From assembly GCF_011386835.1 (NCBI RefSeq), contig NC_088805.1:20208836-20272835 (forward strand): a stretch of 64,000 bases of DNA, read 5' to 3'. The notes under the pieces were generated by a model. That model worked only from the letters and a program-made list of their open reading frames with translations. It made no database searches and was not told where the DNA came from. Below, in pieces: positions 44,850 to 55,895 of the stretch (positions are counted from its first letter, which is position 1; each line of letters starts with the position of its first letter). Position numbers and translations under genes: made by a program. The DNA comes from Chrysemys picta bellii (taxonomy: Eukaryota; Chordata; Testudines; Emydidae).

Positions 44850-45312
44850 ACCGTGCTAACTTGTTTCCTTATTCTCCCCCTCTGTCTGATTGTATCCACC
44901 TGTTGCCTATTGTCTTACAGGAAGGCCTCGTCTATGCGAGTAAGGGTTTGCTGGTATAACTATACAAATAAACTCTCTTTGTGAGGACAGGGTTTATTCT
45001 GCAAGAGGGCTTTTGCTGGTGTAGCTTATATCACTTCCCTGAACGAAATAAGCTACGTTAGCAAAAGCACTCTTGCTGCTACAACCGCGTCTACACTAGG
45101 ATTGTTGTTGGTATAAAAATGTCATAAAATAACATACCTAAGCAGCATTACTGTACTGGCAAAACTTTATAGTGTAGACCAGCCCCTAGATTGTAAGCTC
45201 AGTGGGGCAGGGGCCAGCTTTTTGGTCTGTGTCTGTACAGTGCCTGGACCAATGGGGCCCTGCTCCGTGACTAGGACTCCTAGGAGCTATGGTAACCCAA
45301 TTAATGATTATT
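44850..45312 (+). mobile_element. Ancient SINE tail split by a MITE
   Basis: The left part (44850-44923, ending TGTCTTACAG) and the right part (45187-45312, starting TAGATTGTAAGCTCAGTGGG and running to CCTAGGAGCTATGGTAACCC) are adjacent pieces of one SINE tail. The element at 44924-45186 interrupts them. The tail family matches 19560-19640 and 40005-40125. Confidence 0.6.
44924..45186. mobile_element. MITE with GTCTACACTA-type ends
   Basis: The ends GGCCTCGTCTATGCGAG and TATAGTGTAGACCAGCCCC are inverted. The interior palindrome pairs GGCTTTTGCTGGTGTAGCTTAT with AATAAGCTACGTTAGCAAAAGC. From memory this is an old MITE shared by turtles and birds. Confidence 0.75.
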
Positions 45313-45464
45313 AACATTGGCATGGTGGGTCTGTCCCGTAAACAGAAATGGATATCCGCTTGGGGAACAGAGCCTACCCACCTCAGGGAAAGAGGAAGGA
45401 GGCCCTTAGAGTCACCTCACAGCTCCAGGGTCATGGGAAGACAATGCCAAAATGAATAGCTTTA

Positions 45465-45727
45465 AGGTACATCTACACTGCAATTAAACACTGGCTGCTG
45501 GCCTTGTCGGCTGATTTGGGCTCGCCGGGGCTCAGCCTGTGGGGCTGTTTAATTGCAGTTTGGACATTTGGGCTTGGGCTGGAGCCTTCGCTCTAGGGCC
45601 CCATGAGGTGGAAGGATCCCAGAGCTCAGGCTCCAGTCTGAGCCCGTAGGTCTTCATTGCAATGAAACAGCCCAAGTCGGCTGAGCCAGGCCAGCTGCAG
45701 GTGTTTAACTGCAGTGTAGACAAGCCC
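45465..45727. mobile_element. Foldback MITE, CATCTACACTGCAATTAAAC ends
   Basis: CTACACTGCAATTAAACAC is mirrored by GTGTTTAACTGCAGTGTAG. Inner words such as GGGCTGTTTAATTGCAG and CATTGCAATGAAACAGCCC also face each other, so almost the whole 263 bp is a foldback. It belongs to the same group as 3994-4289. Confidence 0.85.
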
Positions 45728-46029
45728 TTCTTGGCTCTCCTGGGGGAGCACAGAAACCAGCTTGCACGGGGTGGCTCAGATTGCAAGAGCGAGATGGAGG
45801 CCCTCAGACACAGGTGGATCTGAGCTTTCTAGGAGAATGGAAGTTGGTTCTGTTCTGTTTTTGTGACAGGAGAAAAACCTATTTAACTACCTTGTCGTGA
45901 AGCACAAGATTAAATGAGACTAAAGATGCCTGGAGGCTGTTGTATATTAAAATCCCTTTTTTCTTTAATGCTTTGTTCCAGCTGCTAAAAAATGCTTCCA
46001 TTGAAGGTGGCTGTTGGTCACTATAATCA

Positions 46030-46084
46030 CTAACTAACTTCTGTTAGTCTCAAAGGTGCCACAGGACCCTCTGTTGCTTTTTAT
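46030..46084 (+). mobile_element. Retroposon fragment, CCTGTGGCACC family
   Basis: TTCTGTTAGTCTCAAAGGTG and CCACAGGACCCTCTGTTGC match the tail-orientation strand of the copy at 54916-54988. Only about 50 bp is present. Confidence 0.75.
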
Positions 46085-46486
46085 AATCACTAAGCATGGG
46101 GTCCCCAAGGCAGGAAACACATGTGCCCAAAAGCCAGGCAAATCTGCAGGGGGATAAATGGGTTGTATACGGGGTGTATGCTGTCCTGGTGCTGGGCTAA
46201 GACTGGAAGAATAGCGAGATTCCATCCTGAAACAGGTAGGGGCAAGCTGAACACCTGAGGCGGGTGCACTTAGAAACCAGAAGGGGGATAGAGGAGCAGC
46301 TAGGCCCCAGAACCACAACAAACTGGTTTTGCTCAAGAGGGCAGTTTTCTCCTTCCATAACAGGCAGTTGTTCTTCCTCTACGATAGGCGTCTGACCCAC
46401 TGCAAAGCGTTCTTGTCTGACGGTTACTCAGTCTTTTTTAATGTGAAATATTCACCAGGGCATCTAGTTATTTGGGCTGAACCTTG
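46085..46486. other. No supported feature
   Basis: No gene or repeat that I can support. Confidence 0.35.
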
Positions 46487-46816
46487 AGCGTATGTTCACA
46501 CTGCAAGTGGGAGCCCGTTTCCCAGCTCGTGTAAACAGACCTGGGCTAGCTCCAGTTGAGCTAGTGCACTAAAAATAGCTGCATAGCTGGGCGAGGTGGG
46601 GGGAGAGGGAGCACGGTTGGTGGTTTTGGCTAGCTGCCTGCGTATATATCTCCAAGGGGTCCTGGTGGGGTTGCACTGAGACAGCATAGCTTGAGCCACC
46701 ACCAGTGCAAGCCCCGGCTACACTGCTATTTGTAGTGCGCTAACACAAGCCGAGCTACCGTGTATCTGTCTACCTGAGCTGGGAAGCATGTGCCCAGCCG
46801 CAGGGTAAACAAACCC
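46487..46816. mobile_element. Foldback MITE, GTATGTTCACACTGCA ends
   Basis: GAGCGTATGTTCACACTGC is loosely mirrored by GCCGCAGGGTAAACAAACCC. Inner words AGTGCACTAAAAATAGCTG and TGCTATTTGTAGTGCGC face each other. It is diverged from 3994-4289 but of the same group. Confidence 0.7.
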
Positions 46817-48039
46817 TTGGAGGGACTGGCAGTGGGAGGCTCACAGCCTTCTGTCTATATGGGAAGGGATTTAAATGTTGACCCTGACTGATCAGAAGTA
46901 ATTGCCATCTCTTGAGCAGCCTCTTGAATTGAGTTGATGCTCTGTGTCTGGCTGAGCGGAGAAGTGCCCGTATTGCAGCAAAACGTCCAAACGTGTTGTG
47001 TTTGGGTAGTTCTGTTCGCCCTGCTGTGGACAGTTTCATCAGAGAAGCAAAGGACTAAATGGACATAGGATCTGAACTACCATGTCCCGCTCAGAGGTGG
47101 TCAGGGCAGTGTGGGGGAATATCCCTGCTCTGCGGAGGGAAGAGGACGTCAGTCTGCCGAGGTCACCAACCCTGAAATTCCCTTTGCTATTGTGGGAGGC
47201 AGTGCCACTAATTTTGCCAGTGTTCACATTCGTTGTTTCTTGCAAACAAGAAGCTATTGGTAAATACGCCCTAAAGCTATCCATCTCATAATGCTGTCGT
47301 AGGAGCCTGACGTTTGGTTTTCCACCAGCGCTGTAGCATCATTCAGGGTACAGTCACCTTCTGGAAGTAGTGCTGCTGGAAGTAACATTATGGGCTGTAT
47401 AGTACCTCACATGTCTCCATCAGAAGAATGGAAGCACATTGTTCCAGTGGAAACCCTGGGAGGCATTGTGCCAGCCTCTGATATCACCATGGAGAGCAGG
47501 CTGAGTGTGGGCTCTGTGCCATCCTTTGCAGAGTGCTGGACCAACTCCGTTGTCTTGTGTAGAAGGGGCTGCATTAGCATCCAGGGGAATTGCAGGGACC
47601 AGACTGTGCTCAAAACCTGCTTGCATAGCCCCGGCATCATCTCTGTCTGTCTGTCCAGGTAATGTCACTGCTGCCTTAGTTCTGTTTTAAATGAATCTAG
47701 CTGTTCATCAGTCACATCCTCAGATCTTCTCTTCCTGGGCTAATCAATGTGTGTGTGAGTTAATTTAGCCACTGTTCCTCCTTGACAAGGAATATACAAA
47801 ACTTGTGTGTAGACAAAAGGCCTGAATGGAAAGCAGAGGGAATCCTAGGGTGATTGCAAATGGTTAATCCAGGAATCTAAATTGAATAGCCATTGATCTG
47901 CATTAGATTCTGTTTCTGAAGTAGCAATAGGTTTTCTGAAACCACAATGGGTATTCCATTCAAGGACCCAAGTTAGTGGGAGCACGTGTTGATATTAGCA
48001 TTTGCAAATGTTTGCGTGTGCACGTGTCGTTATTTAAAA
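46817..48039. other. No supported feature
   Basis: Mixed sequence with moderate CpG near 47080-47160. Overlapping open frames on both strands (47390-47690) are not supported by any family. Confidence 0.35.
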
Positions 48040-48270
48040 GTGCATTTGAGCATATTACAATAGCTCCTATTCACCCCAACTTATAACAGGGTCCCATTGT
48101 GCTCAACTCTACAAAGACACAATAAGAGACAGTCCCAAACAGCTAAATGGACGAAATAGTGGGAGAGGAAACAGGAAGTGTTTTGCTCAGCAGTCACCTA
48201 GCAGGGCAGGGCAGGAAGAGAACCCAAGTCTCCTGAGTATCTGTATAGTGCCAAGTTCCCTAGACTATGC
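48040..48270 (-). mobile_element. Core-SINE-like fragment
   Basis: CAGGGTCCCATTGTGCTC, AACAGGAAGTGTTTTGCTCAG and GAACCCAAGTCTCCTGAGTA follow the order of inverted core-SINE elements with the same tail as 45187. It is diverged. Confidence 0.5.
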
Positions 48271-48696
48271 TACCTCTCAATGTGTATTAACTTTTTGATG
48301 ATGCTTATTCCGTATTAGAAGTTAGTCCTGAGGGAGAAATTCCGGCAGTCTGCTATTGATCTCCATTGACCTCCCCACACATGCTAATCAGGACAGTCTA
48401 CTGAGTAACACAGTAATAGACATTTTAAAACATTAGTATTGAGAGTATTATCATACAATGAAACCTAAGTGACCAGCAAAGATGAGATCAGATTCTGATG
48501 TTGAGCATCTTGGTATAGATGCAGAATAACTCCACTCCAGACAATGGAGTTATTCTGGATTGACACTGGTTTAATGGAAAGCATAATGAGATAGCGATCA
48601 AAGGCACAATAATGTGCCTCTCTGAGGATACCCAGAAGATCAGTCCCTGCATCTCTAACTACAGCTCAAAACCAGTTTTTACAAGGTAAGATCTTA

Positions 48697-48870
48697 GGGC
48701 TTGTCTACATGGCATGTTAGCGCACACCTAGTGGGGTATAAATTCTAGTACACACAGCATGTCAGACACTAACTGTCCATGTGGACCCTGCTGGCATGCA
48801 CTAAAAGTTGCCAGTGTGCATTGACTTCGTACTTGGCAGGACATCAGTGCCCAGCTGGTGTGCACTAGAA
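48697..48870. mobile_element. Truncated MITE, GGGCTTGTCTACA end
   Basis: GGGCTTGTCTACATGGCATG opens the element. The internal inverted words TAAATTCTAGTACACAC and GTGTGCACTAGAATTTACAC show its foldback nature. The right terminus is missing where the 48878 fragment begins. Confidence 0.65.
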
Positions 48871-48877
48871 TTTACAC

Positions 48878-48972
48878 CAGTGGTGGGCAACCTGCGGCCC
48901 ATGAGGGTAATCCACTGGCGGGCTACGAGACAGTTTGTTTACATTGACCATCTGCAGGTACGGCCACTGTGG
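48878..48972. mobile_element. hAT-type MITE fragment, CAGTGGTGGGCAACCTG family
   Basis: It starts CAGTGGTGGGCAACCTGCGG and continues GTAATCCACTGGCGGGC, identical in order to the start of the full copy at 50706-51047. It stops after about 95 bp without a right end. Confidence 0.85.
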
Positions 48973-49145
48973 TAGTTATTCAGAAATGTAATTACAATTG
49001 GAGTTTTAGAAAATTAATTAGAAACATAAATTAGCTTCTTTCTTGTAACATGATTTTTTTAAAATGGTATGTTCCGGGCTGTGGGTTTTGTTTAATTAGA
49101 ATCGATGGAGTTCCTTAGTAAATCAGATGTGACTTTTATTTGCAG

Positions 49146-49180
49146 ACAAGATAACATCCGAATGGGATTAAAGTTCTGGG
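49146..49180 (+). other. Very weak micro-exon candidate
   Basis: The acceptor TTTTATTTGCAG ends at 49145 and the donor G|GTGAGTG begins at 49181. Between them are 35 nt open in one frame (QDNIRMGLKFW). Such pairs arise by chance, and no family is recognised. Confidence 0.12.
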
Positions 49181-50159
49181 GTGAGTGAAGTCTCTTTCTG
49201 TCCCAGGCTCCCTACCTATGACTTTAACCCAAGGCTTATCAACATTATTTTCCCCACTTCTCCAGTATCACTTAAAAACAGCATAGTAGGACCTCAATCC
49301 TGCAAAGATTCACACACATACTTAACTTTCATGCTGTGTGTAATCATACTGAAGGCAATGGAATTACCAGTGTGAAGTTATGCAACGATTTCTGCATTTG
49401 CTTTAGCAGGGTCTCGTTTTGCAGTGTGTTATTTTTCCCTTTAAAAGAAACAAAGCATAACCATCCAGAGTATATTGTTTCCCCTTTTCTGCTGCCAATG
49501 TTGCCCCTCCGCTGAGCAGTAGCAGCTGTCCAGGGCTTTGTGGGTTGGGTTCCCAGTGGAGGAGCAATCAGTGACTCAGAGTTGGTGGTATTCTAAATGT
49601 AACTTGCACACACATGCCACTGTTGCAGCAGACAGTCTCAAAACAGCCCACAGACATCCCTTCTTCCAGAAATGTCAGTCCACAAACCAATGCCAGTTCC
49701 CAGTAAACAACTCTGTCCTAAGAATTGCCTCCCAATAGAGACAAAAGCAGAAAGCAAACTCTAACGGCCTCAGCTTTTCTCCCAGGATCACCTCTTAACA
49801 AAGCTGCCAATGGAGCATTTCTTGAAAGACTGAAACTTGCTTGCACGCTAAAACAAAGGACTTGTAACCGTCTGTGTAACAAGGTGTAAGCAGTGCAGGC
49901 TGCTGACTCCTGCCCTAACCGTATTATAACATTAACAGTAATGGCCAAATTCTGATCTGGCATAAGAGGGTGCAACTCCCCTGTATTCAACAGTTACACA
50001 AGCTTACGTCAAGTCAGAATTTGGCCTGGTATTCCTAGGCTCTTTTGACAAAGCAATGTTGAAAATGGCAACAACATGCAACCTGCTTAGAGAATGTGTA
50101 TGCAGGTCCTGGCTGTAGCACACGACCTATTTGGAATCTGGCTGGGAAGTTGGAGGTAC
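49181..50159. other. Mostly unannotated; palindromic remnant at 49945-50030
   Basis: AAATTCTGATCTGGCATAAG is mirrored by CAAGTCAGAATTTGGCC. Otherwise no feature is seen. Confidence 0.4.
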
Positions 50160-50382
50160 AACGGTCCATCAGTGGCTATTAGCCAGGATGGGCAGGATGG
50201 TGTCTCTAGCCTCTGTTTGCCAGAAACTGGGAATGAGCGACAGGGGATGGATCACTTGATGATTACCTGTTTTGACTGTTCATTCCCTCTGGAGCACCTG
50301 GCATTGACCACTGTCGGAAGACAGGATACTGAGCTAGATGGACCTTTCGTCTGACTCAGCATGGCCGTTCTTATGTTTTTAA
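50160..50382 (+). mobile_element. L2-like LINE 3' end
   Basis: GCTATTAGCCAGGATGGGCA, CACTGTCGGAAGACAGGATA, GAGCTAGATGGACCTTTCG and CAGCATGGCCGTTCTTATG are the order of a LINE 3' tail that I recall from turtles and related to L2. It ends in a short TATGTTTTT. Confidence 0.65.
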
Positions 50383-50697
50383 GTTGTATCCAATCACATG
50401 AGGTGCCAAACACTCTAACTACCCAGTTGAGTAGTCACGTTGATGTCAGTGGCAGTACTTGCTTGCCTAAATTAAACAAGTGCTTAAGTGCTTTGCTGGA
50501 TTGGGGCCAGAGCATTCAGCACTCGGTAGAATCAAACTCTATGAAAGATGTATAGATCACCCTCCTGCCTGGCCTGCCACCGTCCCCCCGCCCCCAAATG
50601 ATAGACTGCAAATTTGAGTAAATGTTCTTATATTTGTATAAATGCAGGCGTAGACATCTCCCCACCCTGGGGAGATAATTTCATGCATTTGTGGAGG
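50383..50697. other. No supported feature
   Basis: Contains a half-palindrome (AAGTGCTTTGCTGGATTGGGGCC, about 50485-50510) of the old CAGCAAAGCACTT repeat. Otherwise plain. Confidence 0.4.
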
Positions 50698-50705
50698 GGC
50701 TAGAG

Positions 50706-51047
50706 CAGTGGTGGGCAACCTGCAGCCTGCGGGCCGCATGTGGCCCGTCAGGGTAATCCACTGGCGGGCCGTGAGACATTTTGTGGACGTTGACTGTCCA
50801 CAGGCACGACTGCCCGCAACTCCCATTGGTCACGGTTCACCGTTACCGGCCAATGGGAGCTGTGGGAAGCAGCGTGGGTCGCAGGGATGTGCTGGCCACT
50901 GCTTCCCGCAGCTCCCATTGGTCGGGAATTGTGAACTGCAGCCACTGGGAGCTGCGGGTGGCCATGCCCGCGGATGGTCAATGTAAACAAACTGTCTCAT
51001 GGCCTGCCAGTGGATTGCCCTGACGGGCCACAGGTTGCCCACCACTT
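50706..51047. mobile_element. hAT-type MITE, CAGTGGTGGGCAACCTG family, full 342 bp
   Basis: CAGTGGTGGGCAACCTG is mirrored by CAGGTTGCCCACCACTT. The flanks GGCTAGAG (50698-50705) and GACTAGAG (51048-51055) are an 8-bp duplication with one change. Inner arms carry CTCCCATTGG and CCAATGGGAG words in both orientations. Long open frames on both strands here are composition artefacts. Confidence 0.93.
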
Positions 51048-51055
51048 GACTAGAG

Positions 51056-52269
51056 TGTTGGAGCTGTGATACATATTGATTACCGTTACAAAAAAGAGAG
51101 AACTTTTACGCAATACTTCAAATATTGTTCTTCTACTCTACCATGGTGATAAGTCAGGAGGTGTAGGAGAAAAAGTGCCTGTTTATGCTACCCCTAGTGT
51201 AACTGTCACTTCACTAACCTGCAGAATGTCAAAAGGTAATGCAAAAAGTTGATGCATTTTTAACAGTTCTGCATTGGTTTTCAAAGAAGAAGTGGTAACA
51301 AGTTTAAAGTTGGACACTAGACCATCAGAGATCCAAAAAATGTATTCTTGTATTTTCCGACATAGAGTGTTTTCTCTTTGACATTAAGGACCAGCTTGAA
51401 GCACCTCAAAAACTGCTTAGCCCAAACCCTGGATCTTTTCTAAACAGCCACTCCCATTCTCCATATATTTATTAAGAAGTAACAAGTAACCTGCCTTCAT
51501 GAGTGAGCAGAAACTGCTTAACCCTCTCCTGCTGCATCAGCATCTGCTAACAGGGTGAGTGGATGGGCTCCATGGAAGCAGTACTATACCTTGTTTATAC
51601 CTTCACACTGGTAATGGCTGTCCCGGCATCAGATGACTTCTAGGTTAAAAACAACTTCTCTCAGTATTCTCTGTCCTTGTTGCATCATACCCAATCCCTT
51701 TTCTTTCTTTTATCTGCAAACTACCGGGTCTCCTTTTCTTGTACCCTGAATAGTTATGATGCATTTTGAAATCAAATTTTATGAGAGAGGATTTGTTTTC
51801 TCCTATGCAATAGGGCATAACAATGTCTTCCAAAACTCTAGGCTGGAAGAACAAATCCAAAACTGTAATATTGTTCTCCTGCTAGTCCCCTAAATCCATC
51901 TTGGTCTGTAGGGAAGAGAATCACTCTTCAAAGCCAGGAACATCCAGATAAGGAAATTGTAAAGCTCCACATTAGTTTTGAATGCATCCTATTTAGCTTG
52001 ACAGTAAAAGAGCTACAGGGCTGAATTTTATTACACATTTGTGAAACAGGCATTAAATGTTTCATGTCAAGAATATATTACATGGTTTAAAAAATACATG
52101 CACTCAATCTCATCCAGAAAAAAAGACAGAGAAAATGAGCTGCATTCCTATGAGAGTTCAGTGTGTTTAAAATCTTAAGATTTTTTTTAAAAGGCACTGC
52201 AAACAAATGTAAAATATTCCCCATCTCTTCCCAATGGCTGGCACATTTTTTTGTTCTTTTGCTGGCTTA
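51056..52269. other. No supported feature
   Basis: AT-rich sequence with no gene or repeat named. Confidence 0.4.
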
Positions 52270-52390
52270 GGCACTGATTCAGCAAAGCACTTAAGCACAT
52301 GCATAGCGTTAAGTGTTTAGGGAGTAATCCATCCCTGTTCAGCAAAGTATTTCAGTACATGTTTAAGCATTTTGCTGAACCCGGGCCTTA
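52270..52390. repeat. Ancient palindromic repeat (CAGCAAAGCACTT type)
   Basis: GATTCAGCAAAGCACTTAAGC is mirrored by GTTTAAGCATTTTGCTGAAC. Its two arms are easy to see. It is related to 29090-29170. Confidence 0.7.
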
Positions 52391-52594
52391 TGGGGAAAGA
52401 AGGCTGAGTGAACACGATCGTGGCTGTGTAAAAGTCTTCACAGTTTACAAGAAGCAAGAACCAGATCCTTCCACCTTTCCTCATGTAATCTCATCGGGCC
52501 AAATATCATCATGTAGTGCCTATCAAATCAGTAGAACTGCTTGCAAAGGAAAGTATTTAGTTTACATTTTTGTTGCTCTTCTCCGGATCTAGAA

Positions 52595-52994
52595 AGCATG
52601 ACCCGTGAGGAAAGATTGAAAAAATTGGGTTTGTTCAGTCTGGAGAAGAGAAGACTGAAAGGGGACATAACAGTTTTCAAGTACATAAAAGGCTGTTACA
52701 ATGAGGAGGGTGAAAATTTGTTTTCGTTAACCTCTAAGGATAGGATAAAAAGCAACAGGCTTAAATTGCAGCAAAGGAGGTTTAGGTTGGACATTAGGAA
52801 AAATGTCCGAACTGTCAGGGAGTTAAGCTCTATGAGGTTGCAGAATCTCTGTCATTGGAGGTTTTTAAGAACAGGTTAGACAAACACCTGTCAGGAATGG
52901 TCTAGTTATTACTTAGTCTTGCCTTGCGTGCAGGGGACAGGACTAGAGGACCTATTGAGGTCCCTTCCAGTCCTACACTTCTGTGATTCTATTA
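52595..52994 (+). mobile_element. CR1 LINE 3' end with readable ORF2 C-terminus
   Basis: From 52598 the frame reads MTREERLKKLGLFSLEKRRL, then GDITVFKYIKGCYNEEG and LQQRRFRLDIRKNVRTVREL, the C-terminal region of CR1 reverse transcriptase. Past a frame break the 3' part GGTCCCTTCCAGTCCTACAC ends in TTCTGTGATTCTATTA, the CR1 terminal repeat. The 5' part of the LINE is missing, as in most CR1 copies. Confidence 0.92.
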
Positions 52995-54554
52995 CTCAGT
53001 ATGAGTAAGGGTGGCCGAGTCTGCTTCATTGTCTTCAATGGGCCCACTTGTGGAGCGGAGCTACTGTAGATGAGTAAAATGGTAGAATCTGGCCCTAACT
53101 GAGAAGAGAATCAGACCCAATGTGCCATGTGGGCCCCTGATGTAAATCCAGATATTTCAGTTCAAGTTAACTGAGTTACACCAAGAGTAACTTGTCATTA
53201 CAAACTAATTCAGTATTCCTCCAGTGTTAACTCTGATGGAGAGAAGATTTATACTTGATACAGGTGTGGAAGAATGTTTTTCTGTATTGCAGCAGGAGGT
53301 TAGAGCCTCAGTCATGGACTGGGACCCGATTGTGTTAGGTGTTGTACAACCACCGGACAAAAAGACGGTCTCGGCTAGAATGCCAGAAAACCAAACTTCT
53401 GGGTCTAGCATGGGAAATAATATCTTTGTTTAAAAAGACCTACAAATCAGCCAGCAAAAAACACCATTCATTTTAAATGAGTATTTCTTTTTTTATTTCA
53501 CAAGACTGTTGCAGATTTGAAGAAGGAAATGTGGCTGGTGAGATCTGACCCAGGCAGCCACGGTGGCACAGACACACAGGTTGATAATTGCCCTCTGAGT
53601 TCCTGGATTTCAGTCTGGCATCCCACGTGCATTCTTTCATTTTCACGCCTGTCGGCTAGCCACGATGTGTTAGCTAGCGTGCGGATGCCAGTGTGGAAAG
53701 ATGCCATTCTTGGAAGGAAGAGCGTGGGGACTGGAAAAGAGTGAATGATTGGTATTAATCACGCTATCATTAGATTTCCTTGTCAAGGCTTTGATATGTC
53801 TTTGGATGTCAGATTTAACCATCTGCCAACTCATTGTCGGCAGCTAACTTTGTGCCTGCTACAAGTTAGTCTTTTTGTTTACTGTAGAATATTTCGTCCT
53901 TCACCTTGTTGCAATGAAAATATAGAAGCTGCACTGTCTCTCAGGTTTTATACCAGTGTAAACTGACTTCGGTGGACTTGTTCCTGATGGCGACATCACA
54001 GTGAACAAAAATGGTCCCTGTGTCTTCAGAGGACAACAAAAAGTAATGGGTTTGTCTATTTAAATAAGTAATTTTCATGAGGCAGAATTACAGTTGGGGT
54101 TCACTGCACAGAGCAAATGCTTCTTTTCCCAGAGTTCCCCTCAGTTTACAAATGAGACTGGCCTCCCCCTGAATGCCCTAGCTTGTGGTTAAGCATGAAT
54201 GTTATTGCTACTGCTAACTATAAGTGGAGTACAGGTCCAGTTTTCCTTGAAAAATCATGAGTAACCATTTTTCTTTGTCACGATAATGAGGTAATAAAGT
54301 CCAGCAGGACATGCATTATTACATATTACTGCATGTTACAGAACAAGATATGCGTTTTGGTCAATCAAAGCCTGAAAATATCAAACGCGGCTCCACTGCG
54401 ACTTTTACTGTAGCACTGTTTCTACAGAGAAACTTCTACTAGGCACCCTGGTCATCTGTTTGCTGTGTTGGTTAGTTGGGGTGGGGAAGATCTGTATGCT
54501 GAAGAATTCAGTGTGGAGGGAAAATACCATGTAAAGGTGGAGTAATACTGACCT
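52995..54554. other. Mostly unannotated
   Basis: A degraded palindrome at 53010-53095 (CATTGTCTTCAATGGGCCC) is the only repeat I recognise. No gene is supported. Confidence 0.4.
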
Positions 54555-54589
54555 AAGCTCTGATTCAGGAAACCACTTAGCATGTGCTT

Positions 54590-55090
54590 AAGTGTTGTGG
54601 TGAATAAGGATGGACTAAAAGGGGAGGAAGGATGATTCTGTGGTAAGGATGCTAATCTGCCGCTCATCGGACCTGGGTTCAACTCCCTGCTCCATGAGGG
54701 GCTTCTAGTTTGGCACGTCACTTAGGCTCTCAATAACTCAGTTCCCATAGGTAAAATGGGATAATAGCGCTGCCTGGCTTTCCAAAGGTGTTGAGGATAA
54801 ATACATTAGTGTGAAGAGCGACAAAGAATCCTGTGGCACCTTATAGACTAACAGACGTATTGGAGCATAAGCTTTCGTGGGTGAATACCCACTTCGTCAG
54901 GAACAACACATGCATCTGACGAAGTGGGTATTCACCCACGAAAGCTTATGCTCCAATACGTCTGTTAGTCTATAAGGTGCCACAGGATCTTTGTCACTGT
55001 TTACAGATGCAGACTAACCTGGCTACCCCTCTGATACTTGACATTAGTGTGAGGTGCTCATATACTACAGTAACAGGGGTCATATAGGTA
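54590..55090 (+). mobile_element. MIR-like core-SINE, split by a retroposon
   Basis: A tRNA-like head with a perfect B-box word (GGTTCAACTCC near 54677) leads to AAAATGGGATAATAGCGC and GTTGAGGATAAATACATTAGTG. The SINE continues after the insertion with GTGCTCATATACTACAG. The insert is at 54815-55040. Confidence 0.75.
54815..55040 (+). mobile_element. Perfect foldback retroposon, CCTGTGGCACC family
   Basis: A 12-bp duplication, ACATTAGTGTGA, lies at 54803-54814 and 55041-55052. That length points to target-primed reverse transcription rather than cut-and-paste. Arm 54828-54900 is the exact reverse complement of arm 54916-54988 (73 of 73 bp), with a 15-bp spacer. The right arm continues into the tail GGCTACCCCTCTGATACTTG. 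The left arm looks like an inverted extra copy of the 5' part. Confidence 0.88.
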
Positions 55091-55305
55091 CTATAGCTAA
55101 ATAAGGCACATGCTTAATAGTCTTGCTGAATCCTAGCCAAAGAAAGTACTTGCTTTTGTCCTCCTCCTATCTGGAATTTTTCTGAATTGACAACATGAAG
55201 TGGTGTTAGTATGTGTGATAGCCATGGAAGCCTGCATATATGCATGTTGCTTAGGTTTCTGAAGGCATGCTGGCCTGTGGTGGAAACGGCGTGCATTTTC
55301 CCCTG
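55091..55305. other. No supported feature
   Basis: Short plain stretch. GGCACATGCTTAATAGTC at 55106 belongs to the old CAGCAAAGCACTT repeat type. Confidence 0.35.
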
Positions 55306-55510
55306 GTACAGCATTGCCAACCCCAAGTGTTTTAAAAAAAAAATCACGAATTAGGCCCCATCCCCAAAATCATGAGATTGAGTTAAAAACCTTTTTTTGA
55401 GTTTTATTTGGCTTCTAGTTTTGAGCCAGGATCCACTGGGGTCATGTTTTCAGGCTTTTTTTCTTACAAATGTCATGGCTAGAATGGAACTCTCTTTATA
55501 AAAATGAAAG
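55306..55510. mobile_element. Probable degraded DNA element
   Basis: The words CATTGCCAACCCCAAG, ATCATGAGATTGAGTTAAAA and TTTTATTTGGCTTCTAGTTTTG follow the order of a repeat I recall from turtles and birds. Only one end is clear. Confidence 0.45.
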
Positions 55511-55648
55511 CTGAGATTCCTGCATCATTACTTGTCTCCAGGATCTGGGATTTTAAGAAGAATTCTCAATATTACAATGCTTGTGTAAGGGACCAATGAC
55601 CATTCCAAAGCATGCTACCTTGCAAACAAACAAGGATCTACAACTTAC

Positions 55649-55895
55649 CAGGGCCGGCTCCAGGGTTTTTGCTGCCCCAAGCAGCAAAAAGAAAAAGGAA
55701 AAAAAAAAAAGAAAAAAAGCCGCGATTGCGATCTGCTCTACCGCCGCCGCTTCAGTCTTCGGCGGCAATTCGGCGGCTGGTCCTTCACTCCAAGAGGGAG
55801 CGAGGGACCCGCCGCCGAAGACCCGGACCTGCCACCCCTTTCGGTTGGCCGCCCCAAGTACCTGCTTGCTGGGCTGGTGCCTGGAGCCGGCCCTG
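55649..55895. mobile_element. hAT-type MITE with perfect 16-bp ends
   Basis: CAGGGCCGGCTCCAGG and CCTGGAGCCGGCCCTG are exact inverted repeats. The flanks CAACTTAC (55641-55648) and GAACTTAC (following 55894) form an 8-bp duplication with one change. Inside, TTCGGCGGCAATTCGGCGG and CGCCGCCGAAG face each other beside an A-rich stretch near 55680-55718. Confidence 0.92.

Noticed and set aside
46817..47690. A coding gene suggested by several overlapping frames
   Set aside because: The frames lie on both strands in overlapping positions, with no shared domain or consistent splice signals.
49146..49180. A confident micro-exon
   Set aside because: The splice motifs are good, but a 35-nt exon with no family match is easily produced by chance. 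It is kept only as a very weak feature.
50557..51045. Stacked frames of 70-92 codons on both strands
   Set aside because: They fall inside the 50706-51047 MITE or its edges, and their mirror-image peptides reflect its inverted arms.
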